From the NCBI GenBank assembly GCA_028289605.1, contig JANQON010000018.1, forward strand, positions 1-52,212: DNA of 52,212 nt, in the 5' to 3' direction. A model generated the notes under the pieces. It was not told where the DNA came from and ran no database searches. It saw nothing but the letters and a program-made list of their open reading frames with translations. A program made the position numbers and the translations under genes. Positions 25,701 to 33,556 of the stretch are shown here, piece after piece; position 1 is the stretch's first letter; every line of letters starts with the position of its first letter. Source of the stretch: Hyphococcus sp. Lineage in GTDB: Bacteria; Pseudomonadota; Alphaproteobacteria; Caulobacterales; Parvularculaceae.

Positions 25701-27699
25701 GCACCGTTTCGATCTCGACGGTATCGTTCAGGCCGAACCCGTATTTTCCTTCCGGCAGTTTCAGGCCGACGTAGTAATCGTCCGGACGCACGGGAATGCG
25801 GGCGGACTCGCGCACAACCCGGCCGCCGGGCTCAACCACGCCGACCACAAGATCGGCCCGCATCGGCGCGCCGTAGCCTTTGCGCGCATCATTAACATTG
25901 AGCGCGATCTCAGCCGCGCCCTCAGCGTCCGTCGTCGTGTTGGCGAGCTTTAGAAAACGTTCTTCGAAACGACCGTCGGTCGGACCAAACCGAAACCCTG
26001 AAAAATCCGGGAACGGATTGGGGTCGAGCCGCAGGCGGGCTTCAGCTTCTACCGGCAAGGCGCTCGCCGGCGCGCCATATAGATAGCGGCTGCTCACGGA
26101 AACGCTGCGTTCATCGCCGGGCCGGATTGGCGTTTGCTCGTCCATGTCGATGACGACTTCGAGCCGCTGCGGCACGAAGTCCTCAACGGAGAAGCTCTCA
26201 TAGGCGACGGGGCGCTCTTCGCCGTCGGCTTTGACTTCAACGCGCCAGACGCCGCGCGCCGCCGACGCCGGAATGTCATAGGAGAACGAAAATCCGCCAA
26301 TGCTCAGCGCATCGATCCGGCGCTCATGAGCGAGGGTGCCGTTGGGGCGTCGCACCGCCGCCGTTACGGGCCGCGACGCGATCGCCGCGCCGGCGCTGTC
26401 GCGCAACAGGCCCGACACATGCGCGGTCTCCCCAGGACGATAAACCCCGCGATCGAAATACACGAACCCGTCGATACGCGGCGGCGCCGCGCGCCCGGCG
26501 ACGTCGCGGTCCGACAGATCAAGGGGCGCCCGCGTCAGATCAAGCGCGGCGAAATCGCCCTGCGCCCCATAGGCCATGATCATTTTCGGCGTCAGCGGAT
26601 AGTCGCCGTTCACCGCCGCCCGCTCAAAGCGCGCGCGGCCGTCCGCATTGGTGACGACGCTGGCGAGAACGTCATTGTTAGCCGCGATCAATGTCAGCTC
26701 CACCCCCGAAAGCGGTTTCGCCGTGGAGATGGAACGGGCGAAGACGTCAACGCCGTCGGCGCCGGAAAAACTCGTCAGCGCAGTGTCGGTGAACATGATC
26801 CACCGCCAGGCGGTCGCCGCGCGATAGTCGTCAGCGCCCGGCGAGGCGTCTCTCAGCCGCACGAAATAAGCGCCGGGTTTTAGTTCATCCAGCGCGGCGC
26901 CGAGCGCAAAGACCGTGGACGTCGTTTCATTGCGGTCGCCCGGCGTTTCCAGAGAGCCGTCAAAAACTTTAACGCCGATATCGGATCCGTTGTTTTGTTC
27001 CCACACGTAGGAATACTGGTTCTCGCCCGTCGCATCGCCTTCGACAATGTTCTTGCGCGCCAGCGACCGGTCGGAAACCCGGTAGACTTCGATCTTCAGT
27101 TTTTCGACATTGACGGTTTCGATGCCGATTCCATCCGCTTCAAGACGCGGCAGAATGACCCCGTCGCCGGCGAAACCGACAAAGGCCGGCTTGTCGCCGA
27201 AGGCGATCGCGACCCGCTCCGCGCGGGCGAGCGCGTCACCCGCAGCCGACGGCAGCCCGCGGCGCAGGGTGGCGGAATAGTCCCGGTCGAAGTCAAGCCC
27301 GGTCAAGCACAAGGACGAGCCGTTGACCGTAAATGCGCCCGGCGCGGCCGGTTCGACCCGAACGAAATCGGCGTAGTTCGTGTTCCCGCTGTCGTCGAGA
27401 TCGGATGTGAACTGGAAGCAGGCTTTCGGCAGGTCTTCGCCGGTGTCGAGGATCACCCGCTTGAACACGAAGCCGTCAAAGATCTCCGGCGCTGGACGCG
27501 GGGCGTCATCGTCGCGGAACGTTTGAAACGCATGGCGAGGCCGATCATCCGCCGAGCGCGGCGCCGCAGCGACGACGGCCTGGCTGTTGGGCGCGTCAGT
27601 CGAGCTTGAGTCCGGCGTGATCGTGCGCCCCAGCACCAGCCCAAGCGCAAAAGCGCCGATCATCCCGCCCGCAACGAGAATCTGCCTGCGTTGAACCAT
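22744..27699 (-). CDS. Bacterial alpha-2-macroglobulin (YfhM-like)
   Basis: Periplasmic protease-trapping protein of 1651 residues, anchored by an N-terminal helix (ILVAGGMIGAFALGLVLG). A chain of macroglobulin domains is followed by MG2-like sequence (DRGVYRPGETAHVSGLLRD), the alpha-2-macroglobulin domain (SGMTTIGADGSAVVPIDVPDFNGEL) and the thioester motif GCTEQ with Cys1182 in YRYPWGCTEQLTSSAMP, then the TED helical region and a C-terminal receptor-like domain. The partner gene pbpC follows with a 4-base overlap, the conserved pairing in proteobacteria. It is thought to guard the envelope against host or predator proteases while PBP1C repairs the wall. Confidence 0.94.
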   Translation of the reverse strand: MVQRRQILVAGGMIGAFALGLVLGRTITPDSSSTDAPNSQAVVAAAPRSADDRPRHAFQTFRDDDAPRPAPEIFDGFVFKRVILDTGEDLPKACFQFTSDLDDSGNTNYADFVRVEPAAPGAFTVNGSSLCLTGLDFDRDYSATLRRGLPSAAGDALARAERVAIAFGDKPAFVGFAGDGVILPRLEADGIGIETVNVEKLKIEVYRVSDRSLARKNIVEGDATGENQYSYVWEQNNGSDIGVKVFDGSLETPGDRNETTSTVFALGAALDELKPGAYFVRLRDASPGADDYRAATAWRWIMFTDTALTSFSGADGVDVFARSISTAKPLSGVELTLIAANNDVLASVVTNADGRARFERAAVNGDYPLTPKMIMAYGAQGDFAALDLTRAPLDLSDRDVAGRAAPPRIDGFVYFDRGVYRPGETAHVSGLLRDSAGAAIASRPVTAAVRRPNGTLAHERRIDALSIGGFSFSYDIPASAARGVWRVEVKADGEERPVAYESFSVEDFVPQRLEVVIDMDEQTPIRPGDERSVSVSSRYLYGAPASALPVEAEARLRLDPNPFPDFSGFRFGPTDGRFEERFLKLANTTTDAEGAAEIALNVNDARKGYGAPMRADLVVGVVEPGGRVVRESARIPVRPDDYYVGLKLPEGKYGFGLNDTVEIETVLIDWEGAVSDGEIEWKLYEQDYWFDWYRQDGQWRWRRQWRDILVAEGRGKTGPEALGKLVSQRLDRGSYRLTATRAGGEETSDIKFYVGWRSYAAGVDTPDQAALTLQNEQLAPGARARFVLNPPYAGEAVIAVATDRVHQVQRVRVDGDAKEISIDTDPSWGGGFYVLATIVTARDAGERPVPRRAMAVAYAPFDMTSKTLDVSFDAPEVFRPRQQLDLPVKVDGAAPGSEVMLTLAAVDEGILRLTKFASPDPKAHYFGKKRLGVAIRDDYGRILNANLGAPARFGGDQLGGEGLTVVPTKSVALFSGMTTIGADGSAVVPIDVPDFNGELRLMAVAWTADKVGGASEPLTVRDPVPAELALPRFVAPGDKATATLLIDNVEGEAGDYQVSISGEGPIAFDTAATYALAAGQKETASFTFEAGAVGVGAVKMDVTGPGGFAVSRSYPIQSRTPYFPVTEVKTEPLDPEESFQVSDAVLDGYAPGSGDVAVSFSRIRGVEPGPLLDSLYRYPWGCTEQLTSSAMPLLFVDVLGGELDRGPERAVRPRVQKAVNGLLNRQGPEGAFGLWRVGDGYATAWLAPYVTDFLYRAKAEGYGVPDEALSAAYGSLRQVARLDRWYAAGYQTRADESGGSNDTTEQLRRRSAAYAMYVLARAGEADLSDLRYFHDTLLAETKSPLARAQIGAALAIMGDRARANNAFQKAYESLGWDNRGDYYQSPLRDAAGVAALAAEAGRTEQLEAITDRFLTFMKDPNRMHTQEKAYVLLAAQALLRAGGEMALSRNGETLSDLPAAPSFTPTMAALAESVSYRNEGEGRIYRSLTVSGSPLSAPQPVAQGFSITKRIATRDGRAVDLNTVRQNDRLVVVISGVAQDNKLHPAIVADLLPAGFEIETILKPSDASNGRVDGPYKWVGELSRPRVAEARDDRFVAAVDVRGKNRFTLAYVARAVTPGRFAAPGVVVEDMYRPGVFARTANRTVTIGEAP

Positions 27700-27841
27700 G
27701 AGTTATGTCCTTCCCTGACGCGCCCGCTCCGCCGCGAGGTCTCCCGCGTCGCCCAGAATTATGGCGGTTCCACAGCGGGGAAGAAACATTTCTTCGACCA
27801 TTTCGGGAAATTAAGGTGGAGCCCGACCGCGCCCGTCTGTT

Positions 27842-27868
27842 TTGATGCGGCGCCAGATCAGATATGCT
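27842..27868 (+). promoter_or_regulatory. Probable promoter of tRNA-Arg
   Basis: TTGATG (27842-27847), a 15-base spacer and TATGCT (27863-27868), with the tRNA starting 11 bases later. The spacer is one or two bases short of ideal. Shifting to TTTGAT gives 16. Confidence 0.4.
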
Positions 27869-27878
27869 TGGCGTCAGG

Positions 27879-27955
27879 GTCCCCGTAGCTCAGCAGGATA
27901 GAGCATCAGATTCCTAATCTGAGGGCCGCAGGTTCGAATCCTGCCGGGGACGCCA
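27879..27955 (+). tRNA. tRNA-Arg (anticodon CCT)
   Basis: A 77-base cloverleaf. The acceptor is GTCCCCG/CGGGGAC, the D-arm AGCTC AGCAGGATA GAGC, the anticodon stem TCAGA/TCTGA with loop TTCCTAA (anticodon CCT), and the T-arm GCAGG TTCGAAT CCTGC. The discriminator is G with encoded CCA. A partial copy of its 3' end lies 84 bases downstream. Confidence 0.97.
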
Positions 27956-28033
27956 AAGAGATTCGCACTGCTGAACGATAGCTGCAGGCCAAACTTCGAA
28001 CCTGCTCTTTTTTTATCATGCCGCGCAATGCGC

Positions 28034-28064
28034 GGCGGGGGTTCGAATCCTCTCGGGGACGCCA
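28034..28064 (+). repeat. Partial duplicate of the tRNA-Arg 3' end (att-like remnant)
   Basis: Bases 28039-28064 match the T-arm and acceptor 3' strand of the preceding tRNA-Arg at all but two positions (GGTTCGAATCCT identical, then CT for GC, then CGGGGACGCCA). With the five G at 28034-28038 it can still fold a T-arm with wobble pairs. No 5' half is present, so it is not a functional tRNA. Such copies arise from tRNA-targeting integration, but no integrase lies between or near. Confidence 0.8.
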
Positions 28065-28123
28065 AGCCGACTTTCAACCTTGCAGCGTTGACGGCCCGCC
28101 GGGCGCCGCCTCCGGAGCAAGTG

Positions 28124-30061
28124 TTATACGCCGATGTCGGCGCCGTCCTGTCGACGGATGGCGACGACGCTTGGACGCGGCGGCATGCGTTCGGCGAAAT
28201 CGGGCCAGCGCGTCGACGGCGCTTCGAAACTGGTTCCCCGGCCGTCGCCGGGATGCTGCACGGCGAGGAAGAGCGTTTTGCCGTCGGGCGTAAACCGCGG
28301 CCCGCACACTTCAGCGCCGTTGGGCGCGCGGAAAAAAGCGCGCCCTGTCCCGCGTTTGTCGCCGTCGGTTGCAAGCGCCCAAAGGCCGTCATTGGCGCCG
28401 GTAGCTTCATTGCCGTCTGTGGCGATCCACAATCGGCCCGAGGGGTCGACCGCACAGTTGTCCGGCGAGCCGAACCAACCGTTCTCGCTCGTGGCGGGAT
28501 TCCACATGGAGCCCGTTTGCGGATCCGCGGGGTCGCCGCATCGGACAAGAATGTCCCAGCGCGACCGCGTCGCGGTAAAGTCGCCGTCCGGTTCGACGAT
28601 CTCGATAATGTGGCCGAACGCGTTGTTTGCGCGCGGGTTCGCCGCGTCCACCTGTTCCGCGGTGCGCCGGGTGTTGTTCGTCAGCATCAGGTAAACGCGG
28701 CCTGACGCGGGATCAGGTTCAACGTCCTCCGGGCGATCCATGGGCGTTGCGCCCAGGAGATCGGCGGCGCGGCGCGTTTCAATCAAAACATCCGCCTGGG
28801 AATAAAACCCGTTCTGCGGCGTCAGCGGACCCTCACCGAAGTTTAGGGCCATCCAGTCCAGGCCGCCGTCTTCGCCGAACCTGGCGACATAAAGCGTTCC
28901 TTCATCAAGAAGGTCGAGATTCGCCGTGCGGTCAACCGGATCAAAAGTGCGCGCCGTGACGAACTTGTAAACATAATCGAACCGTTGGTCGTCGCCCATA
29001 TAGACGACTACCCGTCCGTCCGGCGCGATGACGCTTTCGGCGCCTTCATGTTTAAAACGTCCCATCGTAGTGCGTTTTTTCGGCATGGACGTCGGGTCGA
29101 GGATGTCGACTTCAACAACCCAGCCAAAACGGTTCGGCTCGTTCGGCGTTTTGGAGACGTCAAAACGGTCGAAATAGCGTCCCCATTGATACCAGCCGCC
29201 GGGAACGCCGTAACGGGCGTGATTTTCCGCTTCCGGATGACCATCTGCGAGCGCGCCGAGAAAATTGCCGTTGAAGTTCTCCTCGGCCATGAGATAGGTG
29301 CCCCAGGGCGTCACGCCGCCGGCGCAATTGTTCATTGTACCGATGACTTGTCGTCCAGTGGGATCATCTCTTGTTTTCAATCGATCAGACCCCGCCGCGG
29401 GACCGGTCAGCGTCATCGCCGTCCCGCCGGATGTGATGCGCCGATTGAAGCGCGAATCGAGCACAGGCCGCCAGGCGCCGTTTCGGGTTCGTTCAATCTC
29501 GACAATTGTGCCGCCATGGGCGGCCATCTCGACCGCGCATTCCTCACGCGACGGAATGCGCCCGCCGGACAGTCCAGGGAACATGAGCCGCGTCGAAGTG
29601 TATTCGTGATTCACGCACAACAAGCCGCGTCGGCTATCGGCGCCTGCGGCCCCCAAGGGGTAATACCCGATGAAGTCGTTGTTGTACCCGAACTGGCGTT
29701 CCTGCGCCGCGGCGGTTTGATTGTATGGATCGAACGCCGGCGAATCCGGGAAAACCGCATCGCCCCAACGCAGCAACAGATCAGCCGCATACCCGTCCGG
29801 CAGGTGGTGGTCGCCGCCAGCGCCGCGCGCTATCTCGGCGAAGGTAACGTCCGCAGCCGCATTTGGCGCGCTGCGCGGCCCGGTGGCGCACCCCAGGCCG
29901 GCCGTCGCTGCGGCGGCGCTGACGCCGCCCAAAAAACTGCGCCGCGATAACCGATTTGTGATGATGTCGGCGATCGTTTGCGCCCCAGCCGCAATGCGTG
30001 GGTTCGTCGTCTTGTTTTCGCTGTCATCCACCTTGAAAATCCCCGTTGTCGGCGCCTGCAC
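28124..30061 (-). CDS. phoX: PhoX-family (DUF839) alkaline phosphatase-like protein
   Basis: Probable periplasmic calcium/iron-dependent phosphatase, 645 residues. A twin-arginine signal LSRRSFLGGVSAAAATAGLG lies at residues 38-57. Family features include LCVNHEYTSTRLMFPG, NNCAGGVTPWGTYLMAEENFNG, GRFKHEGAESVIAPDGRVVVYMGDDQRFDYVYKFV and NCAVDPSGRLWIATDGNE. These match PF05787. The GTG at 30061 gives the longest frame. GTG 30031, preceded by GGGGA at good spacing, is an equally likely start and leaves the Tat signal intact. No pst or pho genes are adjacent, and no Pho box was recognised upstream. Confidence 0.85.
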   Translation of the reverse strand: MQAPTTGIFKVDDSENKTTNPRIAAGAQTIADIITNRLSRRSFLGGVSAAAATAGLGCATGPRSAPNAAADVTFAEIARGAGGDHHLPDGYAADLLLRWGDAVFPDSPAFDPYNQTAAAQERQFGYNNDFIGYYPLGAAGADSRRGLLCVNHEYTSTRLMFPGLSGGRIPSREECAVEMAAHGGTIVEIERTRNGAWRPVLDSRFNRRITSGGTAMTLTGPAAGSDRLKTRDDPTGRQVIGTMNNCAGGVTPWGTYLMAEENFNGNFLGALADGHPEAENHARYGVPGGWYQWGRYFDRFDVSKTPNEPNRFGWVVEVDILDPTSMPKKRTTMGRFKHEGAESVIAPDGRVVVYMGDDQRFDYVYKFVTARTFDPVDRTANLDLLDEGTLYVARFGEDGGLDWMALNFGEGPLTPQNGFYSQADVLIETRRAADLLGATPMDRPEDVEPDPASGRVYLMLTNNTRRTAEQVDAANPRANNAFGHIIEIVEPDGDFTATRSRWDILVRCGDPADPQTGSMWNPATSENGWFGSPDNCAVDPSGRLWIATDGNEATGANDGLWALATDGDKRGTGRAFFRAPNGAEVCGPRFTPDGKTLFLAVQHPGDGRGTSFEAPSTRWPDFAERMPPRPSVVAIRRQDGADIGV

Positions 30062-30094
30062 GCCTCAATGGTACTTAAAATCTGTGTCATTACC

Positions 30095-30107
30095 GTGATA
30101 CAATCAC
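30095..30107. promoter_or_regulatory. Dyad between phoX-like gene and zinc ABC operon
   Basis: Perfect inverted repeat GTGAT ACA ATCAC in the 104-base divergent gap. It could be an operator for either direction. It does not look like a Pho box and only loosely resembles Zur half-sites. Confidence 0.3.
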
Positions 30108-30165
30108 AATTCCGGTCATGATAGAGACCTTTTCGTCAATTCGTAGAGTTTTATGAAACCGCGCC

Positions 30166-30921
30166 GTGAGACCTGAAAAAACGACCGCCCTCTGCGTCGA
30201 CATCCAAAACCTCGAATACGCATGGACCAACGGCGAGCGCGCCCTGTCGGTGCGCCACTTCACCATTCAGCAGGGCGAGAGGCTGTTCCTGCAAGGCCCG
30301 AGCGGCAGCGGCAAGTCGACGCTTCTCGGCGTCATCGCCGGGGTCTTTGCGCCAACGTCGGGCGAGGCGACAGTCCTTGGCAACCCTTTTCACGCCATGC
30401 CCGCCGCCGCGCGCGATCGCGTTCGCGCTGACGCAATGGGCGTTGTCTTTCAGCAGTTCAACCTGGTGCCCTATCTCAATCTTGTTGAGAATGTTCTTCT
30501 TCCATGCCGCTTTTCCCGCCGGCGCGCCGAACGGGTGGGACCATCGGAGTCGGCGCGGATCAATAAAGCGCAGGAGTTGTTGAGCCGCCTCGGCCTTGAC
30601 GATGAGGCGCAGGCCAATCGGCCGGCGGCTGAACTCTCCGTCGGTCAGCAGCAGCGGGTCGCCGCGGCGCGGGCGCTCATCGGATCGCCGTCCCTCATCA
30701 TCGCCGACGAACCGACCTCGGCGCTCGACGCTGAAACGCGCGACACGTTCATCGAAACGCTTCTGTCGGAAGCGCGCAACGCCGCCGTTTTGTTTGTTAG
30801 TCACGACGCGTCGCTGTCGCGGCATTTCGACCGCCTTGTGGCGATGGAGAATATTAACTTCACCCAGGATCAGCACGTGCTTTCGATTCCGGAAGACGCG
30901 CTGTCTCCGGCGGAGGCGTAA
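30166..30921 (+). CDS. ABC transporter ATP-binding protein (LolD/MacB type, ZrgC-like)
   Basis: ATPase subunit of 251 residues. Walker A is LQGPSGSGKSTLLGVIAG, the Q-loop GVVFQQFNLVPYLNLVENVLLP, the signature LSVGQQQRVAAARAL, Walker B SLIIADEPTSALD and the H-loop LFVSHD. The class is that of LolD and MacB, normally paired with FtsX-type permeases, and one follows immediately. With the downstream ZrgA and Zur genes it most likely belongs to a Zrg-type zinc uptake system like that of Vibrio cholerae. That role is inferred from context. The start is GTG 30166, and no earlier in-frame start fits better. Confidence 0.88.
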   Translation: MRPEKTTALCVDIQNLEYAWTNGERALSVRHFTIQQGERLFLQGPSGSGKSTLLGVIAGVFAPTSGEATVLGNPFHAMPAAARDRVRADAMGVVFQQFNLVPYLNLVENVLLPCRFSRRRAERVGPSESARINKAQELLSRLGLDDEAQANRPAAELSVGQQQRVAAARALIGSPSLIIADEPTSALDAETRDTFIETLLSEARNAAVLFVSHDASLSRHFDRLVAMENINFTQDQHVLSIPEDALSPAEA

Positions 30922-32187
30922 ATGAACCTCGCTGTGCTCGCATGGAAAAGCGCACGGGCCCGCGCCGCGACCACCTTGCTGACCATCCTGTCGATTGCGA
31001 TATCCACTGCCCTCCTGCTCGGCGTGGAAAAGATCAGGGACGGTGCGCGTTCAAGCTTTGAGCAAACCGTTTCCGGAACCGATCTCATCGTCGGCGCGCG
31101 GTCCGGACCGATCAATCTGCTTTTGTATTCGGTGTTTCGAATTGGCGACCCGACGGCGAATGTGTCCTGGGAATCCTATCAAGCATTCGCACAGCGGCCG
31201 GATGTCGCCTGGACAGTGCCGCTTTCCCTCGGCGATTCGCACAACGGTTTCCGCGTCCTGGGCACGACGACGGACTATTTCGAGTACTATCGATACGGCC
31301 AAAAGCGACAACTGTCGTTCGTGGAAGGCGAACCGTTTGCTGATGTTTTTGACGCCGTCCTTGGCGCGGAAACGGCGCGCGAGCTGGGATACGTCCTCGG
31401 AGACGAGTTCGATATTTCACACGGGCTTAAGAGCGCCGCATTTGCAGAACACAAAGACCGCCCTTTCAGAGTCGTCGGCGTTCTCGACCGCACTGGCACG
31501 CCGGTTGACCGAACCATCCATGTCAGCCTCGAAGGCATCGAAGCCGTTCACATCGGCTGGAACAACGGCGCCCCGCCGACGAGACGCAGCGCGCAAATCG
31601 ACGTGAGCGACATCGACAAAAGCGCGCTGCAGACGGAATCGATCACGGCTTTTCTCACAGGCCTGAAAAGCAAGAGCGCCGTTCTTCGCTTTCAGCGCGA
31701 CGTCAATACCTACCGCGCCGAGGCTTTGTCCGCCGTGATCCCTGGCGTTGCCCTGTCGCAATTGTGGCGCGTCGTCGGCGCGGCGGAGCAGGCGCTGCGC
31801 GGCGTGGCGTTTTTTGTCATCGCAGCAGGGCTAACCGGCCTTTTGACAACAATTTTGACCAGCCTCAACGAGCGCAGGCGCGAAATCGCCGTCTTAAGAT
31901 CCGTCGGCGCCAAGAGCCGCGACGTATTTTTTCTGCTGGTTTGCGAAGCGACCATCCTCGCGGCGATCGGCGCAACCATCGGCGCCGCGGCGGTCAATCT
32001 GGGTCTTGTCCTGTTCGCCCATCAGATCGAGGCGGCGGCGGGTTTCCCGCTCGGCGGATTCGGCTTGTCCCTCTACGACATTTATATTGCAATGGGCATT
32101 GTGTTCATTGGCTTCGCGCTCGGGTTTCTGCCAGGATGGCTCGCCTATCGCCAGTCGTTGAGCGACGGGCTGACCGTTCGCATTTGA
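30922..32187 (+). CDS. FtsX-type ABC permease (ZrgB-like)
   Basis: Membrane subunit of 421 residues with the MacB/FtsX layout: one N-terminal helix (ATTLLTILSIAISTALLLG), a large periplasmic region from about residue 45 to 285 (MacB-PCD-like, FRVVGVLDRTGTPVDRTIHV), then three C-terminal helices near residues 290-312, 340-362 and 385-410. LTTILTSLNERRREIAVLRSVGAKSRDVFFLL is the conserved coupling segment. The ATG directly follows the ATPase stop, so the two are coupled. Substrate inferred as zinc or a zinc complex from the neighbours. Confidence 0.87.
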   Translation: MNLAVLAWKSARARAATTLLTILSIAISTALLLGVEKIRDGARSSFEQTVSGTDLIVGARSGPINLLLYSVFRIGDPTANVSWESYQAFAQRPDVAWTVPLSLGDSHNGFRVLGTTTDYFEYYRYGQKRQLSFVEGEPFADVFDAVLGAETARELGYVLGDEFDISHGLKSAAFAEHKDRPFRVVGVLDRTGTPVDRTIHVSLEGIEAVHIGWNNGAPPTRRSAQIDVSDIDKSALQTESITAFLTGLKSKSAVLRFQRDVNTYRAEALSAVIPGVALSQLWRVVGAAEQALRGVAFFVIAAGLTGLLTTILTSLNERRREIAVLRSVGAKSRDVFFLLVCEATILAAIGATIGAAAVNLGLVLFAHQIEAAAGFPLGGFGLSLYDIYIAMGIVFIGFALGFLPGWLAYRQSLSDGLTVRI

Positions 32188-32195
32188 GGTTCGAC

Positions 32196-32711
32196 ATGAG
32201 AAGCATATTCGCAGCGTTGGCCATGATGATCGCCACGACGGCGATCGCCAAGGAACCGCAAACGCTTTTCTGGGAGGAGTTGCTTCCGGAAGGCGAGCTG
32301 GAGCGCCTTGACGAACTCTATGCGTCGCAGCCTGGTCTCGCCTTCGGTCATTCAGCCTATGACGAACCGATGATGAGCGCCGCGCCGGTGCAGATCGGCA
32401 CGTTCAACGTCGTTGAAGAGCTGGACGGCAAGCTCGTGCGCATACCGGGTTTCGTGCTGCCCTTCGAATACTCCGCGTCGGGAAAGATTTCGGAGTTTCT
32501 GCTGGTGCCTTATTTCGGCGCTTGCATTCACACGCCGCCGCCGCCGCCCAATCAGATGGTCTACGTCACTGCGGACAAGCCCGCCAATCTCGGCCAGCAA
32601 TGGAATGCGATCTGGGCGATCGGCGTGTTGCGCACGCAGAAACACCTGAACGAATTGGGCGACGCCGCCTATACGCTCGAGATCCAACGATGGGAGGAAT
32701 ATGATGGTTGA
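32196..32711 (+). CDS. DUF3299 periplasmic protein in zinc operon
   Basis: Protein of 171 residues with signal peptide MRSIFAALAMMIATTAIAKE. The mature part matches DUF3299: FWEELLPEGE near its start, then RIPGFVLPFEYSASGKISEFLLVPYFGACIHTPPPPPNQMVYV and a C-terminal YTLEIQRWEEY. The Cys and His of FGACIHTPPPPPNQ could bind metal. Function is unknown, but DUF3299 proteins recur beside ZrgA and FtsX-like transporters. It follows the permease by 8 bases and overlaps the start of the next gene by 11. Confidence 0.85.
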   Translation: MRSIFAALAMMIATTAIAKEPQTLFWEELLPEGELERLDELYASQPGLAFGHSAYDEPMMSAAPVQIGTFNVVEELDGKLVRIPGFVLPFEYSASGKISEFLLVPYFGACIHTPPPPPNQMVYVTADKPANLGQQWNAIWAIGVLRTQKHLNELGDAAYTLEIQRWEEYDG

Positions 32712-33429
32712 CTACCGCAGAATTGCGCTCTTGTTTGCTTCGCCGTTTGCTTTGGCGGCCGGCGCCGCGCATGCTGAGGAACAGCATGATCATGACCACC
32801 GCGCGCATGAGGCGCATGTTCACGGCGCATGGGAATTGTTCGCCGCCCTTGATGACGCGCGGCTGTCGGTAACCCTGAAAGGGCCCTTGGTCGACGTCTT
32901 GGGTTTCGAGACATTTCCGGATTCCGATGAAGAGCGCGGCGCAGTCGCAAACCTCCGAGAAAAGCTGAAATCATCCGAGGTGATGGTGACGCTTGACGGT
33001 CGCGCGCGTTGCGAACTGGTCTCCCCCGCTGCTGTCGTTCTGCCTGCGGGTTTTCCCACCGAAGACGGCGAAAGCGCGAGCAGTGACGCGCACGACCATG
33101 GCGAACACGACGACCATGATCATCATGACGACCATAGCGATCACGACGATCATGACGATCATGACGACCATGCCGCGCATGAGCATGAGCATGAGCACGA
33201 AAAACACCATGACGACCATGCTGACCATGCCGACCATGACGTTCACACGCACAATTTGGAAGTGACCTACGCATTCGACTGCGCTTCCCCGGCCCGGCTC
33301 GGCGAAATCACCGTGTCAGGCTTTGAGACTTTTCCAACGATCGAAAATGTTGATGCGGTGTTTCTTGACGACACGCGTCAGACGGCCGATCGCCTGGAAC
33401 GCGGATCTCAAACACTGAAGATTGACTAG
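32701..33429 (+). CDS. zrgA: ZrgA/DUF2796 histidine-rich zinc-binding periplasmic protein
   Basis: Protein of 242 residues with a signal peptide ending in AGAAHAEE. The mature N-terminus has HDHDHRAHEAHVHGAWELFAAL, the DUF2796 signature, and the mid region (about 130-190) is a dense His/Asp/Glu run able to bind several zinc ions. Two folded segments flank it (LKGPLVDVLGFETFPDSDEE and LEVTYAFDCASPARLGEITVSGFETFP). ZrgA of Vibrio cholerae is a zinc-regulated component of an ABC uptake system. The start may be ATG 32701 or the adjacent ATG 32704. It is the last gene of the plus-strand operon. Confidence 0.88.
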   Translation: MMVDYRRIALLFASPFALAAGAAHAEEQHDHDHRAHEAHVHGAWELFAALDDARLSVTLKGPLVDVLGFETFPDSDEERGAVANLREKLKSSEVMVTLDGRARCELVSPAAVVLPAGFPTEDGESASSDAHDHGEHDDHDHHDDHSDHDDHDDHDDHAAHEHEHEHEKHHDDHADHADHDVHTHNLEVTYAFDCASPARLGEITVSGFETFPTIENVDAVFLDDTRQTADRLERGSQTLKID

Positions 33430-33480
33430 CGCGCTGGGCGGGCGATCTGTCGCCTGACCGGTTGCGCGGCGCCGGCCGCG

Positions 33481-33525
33481 CCAAGCAACCGAATGCGGCA
33501 TCATAGCCGCATTCCGGCTGCTTGG
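33481..33525. terminator. Hairpin between convergent zrgA and zur
   Basis: Near-perfect inverted repeat, with arms 33481-33499 and 33506-33525 and a 6-base loop ATCATA. It includes a perfect 9-bp inner stem GAATGCGGC/GCCGCATTC and an outer CCAAGCA/TGCTTGG, with one mismatch and one bulge. It lacks a T-run, but its place between convergent stops suggests a two-way terminator or an mRNA 3' stabiliser. Confidence 0.6.
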
Positions 33526-33556
33526 ACGCGTTGCGCCGCTTACCTGTTTAAACGCG

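Noticed and set aside
24928-25953. 341-codon plus-strand open frame
   Set aside because: Antisense of the alpha-2-macroglobulin gene; no family features and Arg/His-rich composition of a shadow frame.
28034-28064. Second complete tRNA
   Set aside because: Only the T-arm and acceptor 3' strand exist; no matching 5' acceptor, D-arm or anticodon arm precedes it.
28985-29950. 321-codon plus-strand open frame
   Set aside because: Lies opposite the PhoX-family gene, whose Tat signal and motifs are unmistakable.
30062-30165. Pho box upstream of the PhoX-like gene
   Set aside because: CTGTCAT-type direct repeats with 11-base spacing are absent; only an unrelated dyad is present.
32820-33265. His/Asp repeats as a CRISPR or tandem-repeat array
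   Set aside because: The GAC/CAT-rich DNA repeats encode the His/Asp-rich metal-binding stretch of ZrgA in frame; no spacers or constant repeat unit.
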